Shown piece by piece: positions 36,463 to 45,991 of a DNA stretch of 60,273 nucleotides; position 1 is the stretch's first letter, and every line of letters starts with the position of its first letter. The notes beneath the pieces are model-generated. The model saw only the letters and a program-made list of their open reading frames with translations, was not told the DNA's origin and searched no databases. Source of the DNA: Gallionella sp. (GTDB lineage: Bacteria; Pseudomonadota; Gammaproteobacteria; Burkholderiales; Gallionellaceae); contig JAUSAO010000005.1 of the NCBI GenBank assembly GCA_030652475.1, positions 1 to 60,273 on the forward strand, written 5' to 3'. The position numbers and the translations under genes were made by a program.

Positions 36463-37463
36463 GATTTTGCGAAGCGCAGGCCGAGTTGCAGCAATTCATC
36501 CCACACATCGCCTGACCTTAGGCCCTTGATAGTCTTGTCCAGACGGGCGGCTTGCTGGAGCGCGCGTTCAATGTGCGTGAATGTCAGACGGCGAGCCGCG
36601 TTTTCCACCAGCCCCAGCCTGTCCTTGCGTACCCGCACATCGCGCAGGGCATCGCGTATATTGCCACCCTGGCGGGTGACATGCAGCAATTTTCCCAGCG
36701 TGCGGATTTCTTCACTGATCGCCCACAGTATCAGTACGGTGGCGGTGCCTTCAGCACGCAGTCCATCGAGTATGTGCGCATAACGTGCGACATCACCGCT
36801 CAACATCGCTTCCGTGAGCTTGAAAACATCGTAGCGCGCCACATCCATCACTGCTTCCTTTACCTGCTCGAACGACAGCGTGCCGGACGGAAACAGTAAT
36901 CCCAGCTTTTGTATCTCCTGAAATGCGGCGATCAGATTGCCCTCACAGCGGTCGGCAAGGAATTCCAGCGTCGGCTGGTCGGTCGATTGCCCCTGATGCC
37001 GGAGACGACCGGCCAGCCACTCAGGCAGCTGATTGCGTGGAATGTCGTCGGCACAAATCATTACGCCATGTCGCGACAATGCGCTGAACCACTGCGTCTT
37101 TTGCGCGGCCCAGTCGAGCTTGGGCAGAGTAATGAGTGTAAGCACGTCCTCATTCAAATCGGCTGCATAATCCTGCAAGGCTTTGCCGCCGTCGATGCCG
37201 GGCTTGCCGGACGGGATGCGCAAATCTACTACCTTGCGGCTTGCGAACAGCGAAAGGCTTTGCGCGCAATTGCGCAATTCGTCCCATTTAAAATGCTGTT
37301 CGGCGATCAGTGTGTCGCGTTCGGTATATCCGGCGTTGCGAGCCGCTGCACGGATACTGTCTGCAGCCTCGATGACCAGCAGCAGCGCATCGCCATACAC
37401 CACGTATAGTGGTTTTAGCCCGGAGGCCAGGTGGCGCGGCAGCGCTTCGCCGGTTAATTGCAT
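36459..37463 (-). CDS. holA: DNA polymerase III delta subunit
   Basis: Clamp-loader subunit that opens the beta sliding clamp, 334 residues. The N-terminal AAA-like domain shows PLYVVYGDALLLVIEAAD, and the clamp-binding region includes LSLFASRKVVDLRIP. The central LITLPKLDWAAQKTQWF and the C-terminal collar helices follow. The stop codon overlaps cutA by 4 nt and the start overlaps the lptE stop by one base, so lptE-holA-cutA are translationally coupled. Confidence 0.94.
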   Translation of the reverse strand: MQLTGEALPRHLASGLKPLYVVYGDALLLVIEAADSIRAAARNAGYTERDTLIAEQHFKWDELRNCAQSLSLFASRKVVDLRIPSGKPGIDGGKALQDYAADLNEDVLTLITLPKLDWAAQKTQWFSALSRHGVMICADDIPRNQLPEWLAGRLRHQGQSTDQPTLEFLADRCEGNLIAAFQEIQKLGLLFPSGTLSFEQVKEAVMDVARYDVFKLTEAMLSGDVARYAHILDGLRAEGTATVLILWAISEEIRTLGKLLHVTRQGGNIRDALRDVRVRKDRLGLVENAARRLTFTHIERALQQAARLDKTIKGLRSGDVWDELLQLGLRFAKS

Positions 37464-37969
37464 TATTTCTGCGCCTGGTCCACAGGTTTGGCGCGGCTCA
37501 GACGGCGAACGATCTGTTGCACCATATCGGAACGCATGCTCTGGTAGAGCAGCGCTTCTTCGGCTTCCTTGGCTAAAATTTTGGTGTCGTCATAAGCATA
37601 GTCACGATGCATCTGTAATTCTTCGGCAGGCAGCCATACCCTTTGCTGATGATCATAGGCGCGCAATGAAACACGATAGCGCAACTGGAACTCGCTCACG
37701 CGCCCACTGCCGCCCAGCGTCAAAATCTGTTTCTCGGGGAGTTCGTAAGCGATGTTCAACACGACATCCGCCTGGTCGGCCTGGTTAGTTAATTGAATAT
37801 GATTGGCTTGCAGATTGTCGCGCAGCTCGCTGATCAGCGCTGAGCCGGGATTGGCGGCCTCGAGGTAGATTGAGGTGAACGGCATTTTTGCATCGCCGCG
37901 CAGATGAAAGCCGCAGGCGGCGAGCAACAGGGCGAGTGTCACGATGAACGGTAATTGCATCAGGCGCAT
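37463..37969 (-). CDS. lptE: LPS-assembly lipoprotein LptE
   Basis: An outer-membrane lipoprotein that plugs LptD during lipopolysaccharide export, 168 residues. The lipoprotein signal peptide ends in the lipobox LLLAAC (Cys near residue 19), followed by GFHLRGDAKMPF, the family signature. AGGAG upstream selects the ATG at 37969 rather than a longer frame. It lies 10 bases after leuS, the standard leuS-lptE-holA order. Confidence 0.93.
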   Translation of the reverse strand: MRLMQLPFIVTLALLLAACGFHLRGDAKMPFTSIYLEAANPGSALISELRDNLQANHIQLTNQADQADVVLNIAYELPEKQILTLGGSGRVSEFQLRYRVSLRAYDHQQRVWLPAEELQMHRDYAYDDTKILAKEAEEALLYQSMRSDMVQQIVRRLSRAKPVDQAQK

Positions 37970-37979
37970 GACGGTTCTC

Positions 37980-40871
<2,892 letters not shown>

Positions 40872-40947
40872 TTAGTAGTGGTGATTGTTCGTTTGATATA
40901 AAATCACCGTCCATAAAATTTAATCATTACGTTCAGGAGAGGTCATT

Positions 40948-41844
40948 ATGTCGAGCAAGCATCCCGTTATTGCGGTTACCGGTTCTTCCGGCGCAGGCAC
41001 CACCACCGTTAAACGTGCCTTCGAAAATATCTTCCGCCGCGAGAAGATCACTGCCGCAGTTATCGAAGGTGACAGCCTGCACAGTCTGGATCGCATGGCC
41101 TTCCGCGCCGCTGCTGCCGAAGCCGCCAAGATGGGCAACAACACATTCAGTCACTTTGGCCCGGAAGCCAACCACTTTGACAAAATTCAGGGCATGTTCA
41201 AGGCCTATGGCGAAACCGGCACATGCAAGCGTCGTTACTATGTTCACAGCGAGCCTGAGGCGGTTGAGCACAATAAACACTTCGGTCTGACCGATCTGAC
41301 GCCGGGCGTGTTCACCCCTTGGGAAGACATCGAAGCCAATTCGGACTTGTTGTTCTACGAAGGTTTGCATGGCTTGGCAAAGGATGATGCGCAGGGTATC
41401 GATGCAAGACCGTACGTCGATCTGGCTATCGGTGTCGTGCCAGTCGTCAACTTGGAGTGGATCCAGAAGATTCATCGCGACAAGGCTGAACGCGGCTATT
41501 CCGCAGAAGCGACCGTGGATACCATCATGCGTCGCATGCCGGACTACATCAAGTTCATTACCCCGCAGTTCACCCACACCGATATCAATTTCCAGCGTAT
41601 CGCGACGGTAGATACCTCCAATCCGTTTATCGCGCGCGACATTCCGACGCCGGATGAAAGTTTTGTGGTAGTTCGTTTCCGCGAACCCAAAGGCGTGGAC
41701 TTCCAGTACATGCTGGCCATGATCCCCGGTTCATTCATGTCTCGTGCCAACACCATGGTTGTGCCCGGCGGCAAGATGAGCCATGCGATGGAAGTCATTC
41801 TCGCGCCCGTCATGCACGACATGATCGAAAACAAGAAGAAGTAA
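40948..41844 (+). CDS. cbbP: phosphoribulokinase
   Basis: Makes ribulose-1,5-bisphosphate from ribulose-5-phosphate and ATP for carbon fixation. It has 298 residues, the length of proteobacterial octameric enzymes. The P-loop VTGSSGAGTTTVKRAF lies near residue 10, the sugar-binding EGDSLHSLDR near 41, KRRYYVHSEPEA near 95, and FYEGLHGL near 136. AGGAG precedes the ATG. The 253-base gap to the divergent leuS is AT-rich near cbbP, with TGATT and AATCA arms that could be a LysR-type site, though no firm operator can be named. No RuBisCO gene lies in the window. Confidence 0.96.
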   Translation: MSSKHPVIAVTGSSGAGTTTVKRAFENIFRREKITAAVIEGDSLHSLDRMAFRAAAAEAAKMGNNTFSHFGPEANHFDKIQGMFKAYGETGTCKRRYYVHSEPEAVEHNKHFGLTDLTPGVFTPWEDIEANSDLLFYEGLHGLAKDDAQGIDARPYVDLAIGVVPVVNLEWIQKIHRDKAERGYSAEATVDTIMRRMPDYIKFITPQFTHTDINFQRIATVDTSNPFIARDIPTPDESFVVVRFREPKGVDFQYMLAMIPGSFMSRANTMVVPGGKMSHAMEVILAPVMHDMIENKKK

Positions 41845-41877
41845 CATTGAACTGACGGACGTGTTCCGCTAGCGCAG

Positions 41878-41910
41878 AAGAGGGCAGACGAAAGTTTGCC
41901 CTCTTTTTTA
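41878..41910 (+). terminator. Rho-independent terminator of cbbP
   Basis: AGAGGGCA (41879-41886) pairs with TGCCCTCT (41897-41904), extended inward to a GAAA tetraloop, and is followed by six T. A textbook terminator about 35 bases after the cbbP stop. Confidence 0.92.
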
Positions 41911-41935
41911 TTGTTCAATATAAACAAGGTATTGC

Positions 41936-42550
41936 ATGGGAATAGTTGCGGTAATTGACTTTGAAACCACCGGCATGTCGCCGGATATGGGCGACCGTGC
42001 GACCGAAGTGGCGGTGGTGCTGGTCAGCAATGGACAAATTGTTGATCGTTATCAGAGTCTGATAAATACCGGTGCCTATATTCCCGCTTTTATCACGGAA
42101 CTGACCGGCATCAGCAATGCCATGGTGCGTAGTGCGCCGCCCGCCGCGCAGGTGATGAATGAGTTGGCCGAGTTCGTCGGTGAGGTGCCGCTGGTGGCGC
42201 ACAATGCCTCATTCGACAGCCGGTTTCTGGATGCGGAATGGGCAAGGATCGGGCATCAACGACAGCAGCCATTTGCCTGCTCGATGCTGCTGTCCAGAAG
42301 AATTTATCCAGACTCCCCGGATCACAAGCTGGGAACGCTGGTCAGGCACTTGGGTCTGCCGCAGGCCGCACGCGCTCACCGGGCGCTTGCCGATGCCCAG
42401 ATGACGGCACACCTGTGGCTCAGGATGGTGTCAGACCTCCAGTGCCGACATGATCTCAGAAACGCTAGCCACGAACTGCTGAGTGCGCTGCAAAAAGTGC
42501 CAAAGGCAAAAATTGCCGGCTATATTGAAAAAAACCGGCACAAGCTATAA
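41936..42550 (+). CDS. DnaQ-like 3'-5' exonuclease (DEDDh)
   Basis: A 204-residue stand-alone DEDDh exonuclease of the DNA polymerase III epsilon family. The Exo I motif is VIDFETTGM (Asp8/Glu10), Exo II is HNASFDSRFL, and Exo III is HRALADAQMT. It lacks the polymerase-binding tail of the true epsilon subunit and any UvrC-like domain, so it probably acts in repair or RNA trimming. It begins 26 bases after the cbbP terminator. Downstream begins a gene-poor repeat region. Confidence 0.88.
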   Translation: MGIVAVIDFETTGMSPDMGDRATEVAVVLVSNGQIVDRYQSLINTGAYIPAFITELTGISNAMVRSAPPAAQVMNELAEFVGEVPLVAHNASFDSRFLDAEWARIGHQRQQPFACSMLLSRRIYPDSPDHKLGTLVRHLGLPQAARAHRALADAQMTAHLWLRMVSDLQCRHDLRNASHELLSALQKVPKAKIAGYIEKNRHKL

Positions 42551-42740
42551 CCCTCCAACCAAAAATCGCCGTTGTTATTGAGCAGCCCCTCAAAACTTAC
42601 CGCCTTGATTTGACCGGCTTGCCGTTTCTCGAAACTTCGACCTCATTTTCCCGTCCTGAACTGCCCCTGATCTGGCGCCGGATATATTTGCAATAAACCC
42701 AGATTGTTCGTTAGAACGAAAACTCGTCATTCCCGCCTGC

Positions 42741-42800
42741 GCGGGATAGTCAGCGACTTGCCAGCTTGCTGGCTTAGTCGAATGGCTAGTTGCCTCATCA
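42741..42800 (-). repeat. palindromic element, family 2, copy b
   Basis: Reverse complement of the family 2 core: GACT/AGTC outer arms, the variable inner stem GCCAGC/GCTGGC, and CTAGCCATTCGACT at one end. It is adjacent to a CATTCCCGC/GCGGGA hairpin (42728-42746). It lies in a 465-base stretch (42551-43015) in which no gene is seen. Confidence 0.82.
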
Positions 42801-42940
42801 GCGACGGGGCTAATGGATTTTCTGGGATAAAAGCGGAAAATCCGCCTGTCTCTAAGAATTCTCTAATATCTATGCGGGTGTTTAACTGATAATCTGCAAA
42901 AAGGTATTAACCCAGATTATCCATTAGCCTCATAACTTGT

Positions 42941-42963
42941 CATTCCCGCGTAAGCGGGAATCC
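42941..42963. repeat. REP-like hairpin ATTCCCGC/GCGGGAAT
   Basis: CATTCCCGCGTAAGCGGGAATCC is a short perfect hairpin of the common genomic REP type, followed by CCCCGCAAAGCGGGA. It abuts the left end of the truncated HigA-like gene and probably marks the insertion that removed that gene's start. Confidence 0.75.
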
Positions 42964-43015
42964 AGTCAATCGAATAAGCCCCGCAAAGCGGGACAAAATC
43001 CGCGACATGGAATAG

Positions 43016-43165
43016 ACGCAGGCAGAAGCCGCACGAGTGCTAGGCATCTCGCAATCGCGCATATCAGACCTGATACGCGGCAAGTTCGAGAAATTCAGTC
43101 TGGACATGCTGATCACCCTGGCGACCAGAGCGGGGAAGAAAGTTGAACTGAAGATGGCGGCTTGA
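43016..43165 (+). pseudogene. 5'-truncated XRE-family antitoxin (HigA-like) remnant
   Basis: Bases 43016-43162 translate to 49 residues of a helix-turn-helix antitoxin: TQAEAARVLGISQSRISDL, then IRGKFEKFSLDMLITLATRAGKK and VELKMAA with a proper TGA. The fragment starts at the first HTH helix and has a TAG immediately upstream. The N-terminal part and any partner toxin are missing. REP-like sequence ends just to its left. Confidence 0.8.
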
Positions 43166-43215
43166 TTGAAAAGAAAATCGGCTCCGGTACTTTTTGTTGC
43201 AAAGGATATTGCTCA

Positions 43216-43797
43216 ATGACTACTGAAAAAATAATCGCATCAGTAACGCAGATCGAATCGAGGATGTTTTTTCTCCGCAAGCAAAAGGTCATGCTTAGTC
43301 AGCACCTGGCCGAATTGTATGAAGTCGAACCGAAAATATTGAACCAGGCCGTCAAGCGCAACCTCGAACGCTTTCCCGAAGACTTCATGTTTCAGCTTAC
43401 GCCTGAAGAGGATGCGCTTTTAAGGTCACAATTTGTGACCTTAAAGACGGGACGAGGGCAGCACGCAAAATATCTGCCTTACGCCTTTACCGAACAGGGC
43501 GTTGCGATGCTCTCAAGCGTCCTCCGCAGCGAACGCGCCATTCAAGGCCGTCATTCCGGCGAAGGCCGGAATCCAGTCCAGAAAAATACACCGCGTAGCG
43601 GACAAAACCTTGGCGCTGTCCCACTTGCGTGGAATATTTCAACCATCTGGATACCGGCCTTCGCCGGTATGACGAAATTTCGGTCAAATGGATTATTTGG
43701 ATTCGAGGCGGTCTTCGAGGCCATCCATGAATTGATGGCACCGCCTGTATCCAAAAAGAAACGCCCCATCGGCTTTGCATCGTGGGAAAATAAATGA
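43216..43797 (+). CDS. ORF6N-domain DNA-binding protein with repeat-substituted middle
   Basis: A 193-residue protein. Residues 1-105 are a good ORF6N domain (RMFFLRKQKVMLSQHLAELY, NLERFPEDFMFQL, YLPYAFTEQGVAMLSSVL). The end (AVFEAIHELMAPP, KKKRPIGF) also matches family tails. The usual coiled middle after LRSERA is absent. In its place is translated REP DNA (RHSGEGRNP, IPAFAGMT). The frame has survived, but the protein has probably lost its native function. Relatives are phage- or island-borne regulators. It is coupled by ATGA to the next small frame. Confidence 0.8.
   Translation: MTTEKIIASVTQIESRMFFLRKQKVMLSQHLAELYEVEPKILNQAVKRNLERFPEDFMFQLTPEEDALLRSQFVTLKTGRGQHAKYLPYAFTEQGVAMLSSVLRSERAIQGRHSGEGRNPVQKNTPRSGQNLGAVPLAWNISTIWIPAFAGMTKFRSNGLFGFEAVFEAIHELMAPPVSKKKRPIGFASWENK
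43547..43672. repeat. pair of inverted REP hairpins inside the ORF6N gene
   Basis: Hairpin 1 is ATTCCGGC, loop GAAG, GCCGGAAT (43553-43572). Hairpin 2 is ATACCGGC, loop CTTC, GCCGGTAT (43651-43670), in opposite orientation. One base pair differs between them with compensation (T-A against A-T). Together they form a REPIN-like unit of about 125 bases. Confidence 0.85.
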
Positions 43798-44012
43798 CAC
43801 AACCAGCCGCCAACCCAAAAGCTTTCCCTACCGGCAGCACTGGCGAATTCTGGGACAACGTGGTCAAGGGCAGCGCGCCGATACAATTGATGAAGAAGGG
43901 GCTGGGCGAAGCGCTGTGGCGCGAGAAGCTTGCGCTGGGCCTGGCTGGAAGAGACACTGCCTACGCTGAAGAGGCCGCTGACTTCGGATGCTTGGCTGGG
44001 CGTGGCAATTAA
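43794..44012 (+). CDS. small hypothetical protein
   Basis: A 72-residue frame coupled by ATGA to the ORF6N gene (FPTGSTGEFWDNVVKGSAP, then LMKKGLGEALWREKL). I do not recognise it. It may be a fragment of a longer island protein. It contains the 21-base sequence (43915-43935) that recurs beyond the RelE/XRE pair at 44674-44694. Confidence 0.4.
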   Translation: MTQPAANPKAFPTGSTGEFWDNVVKGSAPIQLMKKGLGEALWREKLALGLAGRDTAYAEEAADFGCLAGRGN

Positions 44013-44062
44013 ATGATGGTTTGCCCCTGTTGTTAAACTTATAATTTACTTATACTTCACAC

Positions 44063-44326
44063 ATGAACACCATCGAGTGGTCAGCCAAGGCGGTGCGGCA
44101 ACTGCGCAAGATTGCCGATAAGCGCAAACGGCAAGGCATCTTTGTCGAAGTGCAGCAACTCGCGCATTGGCCCGATTGCACGGGAGACATCAAACGCTTG
44201 CAAGGACGCGATGGCTACCGGCTACGCATCGGCGGCCACCGGGTGATATTCGAGATTGACCAGAGCGGCACCCCGATCATCGTCACCATCATGCAAGTGG
44301 AGAAACGAAATGAACGCACCTACTAA
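44063..44326 (+). CDS. RelE/ParE superfamily toxin
   Basis: An 87-residue toxin of the RelE/HigB type. It has the N-terminal helices (WSAKAVRQLRKIADKRKR) and the beta-sheet with KRLQGRDGYRLRIGGHRVIFEID, whose basic residues are the ribosome-dependent mRNA cleavage surface in relatives. It precedes and overlaps its antitoxin by 17 nt, the toxin-first order seen in higBA. No strong SD is seen. Confidence 0.88.
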   Translation: MNTIEWSAKAVRQLRKIADKRKRQGIFVEVQQLAHWPDCTGDIKRLQGRDGYRLRIGGHRVIFEIDQSGTPIIVTIMQVEKRNERTY

Positions 44327-44639
44327 CATCCAGATACTGAAAGACGCGAAAGGCAAACCCGCTTTCGTCGTGATTCCCTACCCGGAATACATGAGCCTGA
44401 CCAAGCAGAACGCACCAACCATCCCCAACGCCGTGGTCAACAAAGTCATCAACAAAGACATGACACCCATCCGCGCCTGGCGCGAACACCTCGGCCTCAC
44501 CCAGACAGAAGTCGCGCGCCGCCTCGGCATTTCGCAAAGCGCCTATGCCCAACAGGAAGCTAAGGAACCTGTGAGGAAAGCCACACGCGAGAAGATCGCC
44601 GAAGCGCTGGGCATTGCAGCCGAGCAATTGGCGGTTTGA
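44310..44639 (+). CDS. XRE-family antitoxin partner of the RelE-like toxin
   Basis: A 109-residue antitoxin. Residues 1-45 form a Phd-like N-terminal stretch (IQILKDAKGKPAFVVIPYPEYMSL). Residues 50-105 form a helix-turn-helix (RAWREHLGLTQTEVARRLGISQSAYAQQEA). The start at 44310 lies inside the toxin gene, so translation is coupled. It would bind the toxin and repress its own promoter. Confidence 0.88.
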   Translation: MNAPTNIQILKDAKGKPAFVVIPYPEYMSLTKQNAPTIPNAVVNKVINKDMTPIRAWREHLGLTQTEVARRLGISQSAYAQQEAKEPVRKATREKIAEALGIAAEQLAV

Positions 44640-44769
44640 GAAATCAATTGCGATGCTGACCCCATATCACTCCTGTGGCGCGAGAAGCTTGCGCCAAAGG
44701 TACCGGAGTCAAATTGATTGCAAAGCCTCACGCCGCCTTGAGCATGAAATCCACATGGATAGCATCGTA

Positions 44770-44850
44770 AACAATCGGAACAATCGGAACAATCGGGGAC
44801 AGGGAACAATCGCAACAATCGGGGACAATCGGGGACAATCGGGGACAGAC
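44770..44850 (+). repeat. ACAATCGG(GG) minisatellite with RAYT-type flank
   Basis: A 9-10-base unit (ACAATCGGA, ACAATCGGGG) is repeated about seven times with small variations, ending GGGGACAGACCACGGTTCCCG. That last string resembles the flank of RAYT transposase genes elsewhere (from memory). It lies in a 321-base gap (44640-44960) with no gene, which also holds a CTGACCCC/GGAGTCA pair. Confidence 0.75.
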
Positions 44851-44960
44851 CACGGTTCCCGAAAAATCAAAGGTGCCGGAATGAAATAATTTTGAAGTCG
44901 GCTGAGATGTGTAAAAGAAAATCGACGCAACCCGTTACCTCTGCCCACTAACCCCACCCT

Positions 44961-45209
44961 ATGGCCACCCTAATCCCCTCCCTCGGCGCCGCCCGCTTTG
45001 ATGCACGGGGCGAGTTGCGTCTGGCCGAACGGCTGAAGGATTGCCTCGAAGACAATGCCTGGGTGTGGCACAATATTCCGGGCGGACAGTACGATGCGGT
45101 GCTGAGCGACGAGGCGCACGATTTCGAGCCGCAATGGCTTGCGCTGGCGGCGAAACGGGAATCGGATGAAGGTCTGGTTCCCCGTTTCACTTTTGTCGAA
45201 GCAGTTTGA
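44961..45209 (+). pseudogene. collapsed NERD-domain/UvrD-like helicase remnant
   Basis: 82 codons. The start (MATLIPSLGAARFDARGEL, then RLAERLKDCLEDNAWVWHNI) reads as the N-terminus of NERD-UvrD-type helicases. It passes directly into GGQYDAVLSDEAHDFEPQWLAL, which is the Walker B region of the same kind of helicase and normally lies hundreds of residues later. The intervening part and the whole C-terminus are gone. An in-frame deletion remnant, unlikely to be functional. Confidence 0.65.
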
Positions 45210-45245
45210 GCGGATGCGCTCGCAACCCATGAAACTGGAAAGAAA

Positions 45246-45914
45246 ATGACTGTTAATTTTTCAACGCAGCCCGGCCCAAGAGAGCGCCAACTGCAGCGTA
45301 AATTGAATAATCCGCTGTTCAGCACCTGCGCGACGATTACGGAGCGAGCTGTTCAGGATGCACGTCAAGATGATCAGCTTGCCATGCAGCAATTTATGGA
45401 GCAGTTTCGCGACCTGGTCCAGCGTGTCGTCGAGCTGGATAAAAACGTTGAAAGTGACGTGATCTTGTTGTTAAAAGCACAGTTGGAGCATCAATACGCT
45501 GTATGTACCGGCCTTCCCGGCCAACCGGCTGCGATACAGGATGCCATCAGGAAGTTGATCAATGTAATCAGTTCTACCTTGCGTAGCGCGTCAAAAAACG
45601 ATCCTGATGCGCTGGAAAAATTAAGCACCGATGAAGCGCACAGCGCGATTCATCTCCATCTGTGTGATCACTTGATCGTGTCTGACCTCCTTAACCCGGA
45701 TGAGGTGATCCATGACGATGAAGTTATACCCACGCTGTTAAGCGAATCGGAAGAGGCGCTACAGGCGGTTCTGGCATTATTTCCGCCGGAGCGCATTGCC
45801 ATTCTGGTTGATCAGGGTAAGGATTTGCTGGAACAGCTTGAAGCGGAGGGGCGCAGTTTGCCTCAAGCGCGGCAACGACTCGCGCAAATGGCAGGCTGGC
45901 TAAAGGCCGAATAG
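45246..45914 (+). CDS. conserved hypothetical protein
   Basis: A 222-residue soluble, mostly alpha-helical, acidic protein with no signal peptide or transmembrane segment. I do not recognise a domain. It contains QPGPRERQLQRKLNNPLFSTC near the start and a C-terminal leucine-rich helix (LVDQGKDLLEQLEAEG). Codon use and intact length suggest a real gene. It sits 77 bases upstream of uvrD. Confidence 0.6.
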   Translation: MTVNFSTQPGPRERQLQRKLNNPLFSTCATITERAVQDARQDDQLAMQQFMEQFRDLVQRVVELDKNVESDVILLLKAQLEHQYAVCTGLPGQPAAIQDAIRKLINVISSTLRSASKNDPDALEKLSTDEAHSAIHLHLCDHLIVSDLLNPDEVIHDDEVIPTLLSESEEALQAVLALFPPERIAILVDQGKDLLEQLEAEGRSLPQARQRLAQMAGWLKAE

Positions 45915-45991
45915 AAAATAACTTTTTGCCCGATTCAGCCCGGTACGATTTTGATTCGATATTCGCTGCACCCCTGTGGGATAATTCGCCT

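Larger units (their letters stand above)
43915..44694. repeat. 21-bp direct repeats flanking the RelE/XRE module
   Basis: TGTGGCGCGAGAAGCTTGCGC occurs identically at 43915-43935 and 44674-44694, bracketing the toxin-antitoxin pair. Each copy can itself fold (GGCGC with GCGCC in the second). It may record insertion or recombination of the module. Confidence 0.65.

Noticed and set aside
42937-43146. 69-codon frame MSFPRKRESSQSNKP and onward
   Set aside because: This is the standard translation of REP DNA followed by the wrong frame of the HigA-like remnant.
44770-44850. Regular ACAATCGG repeats that could suggest a CRISPR array
   Set aside because: Units are only 9-10 bases, lie back to back without unique spacers, and no cas genes are present. 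It is a minisatellite.
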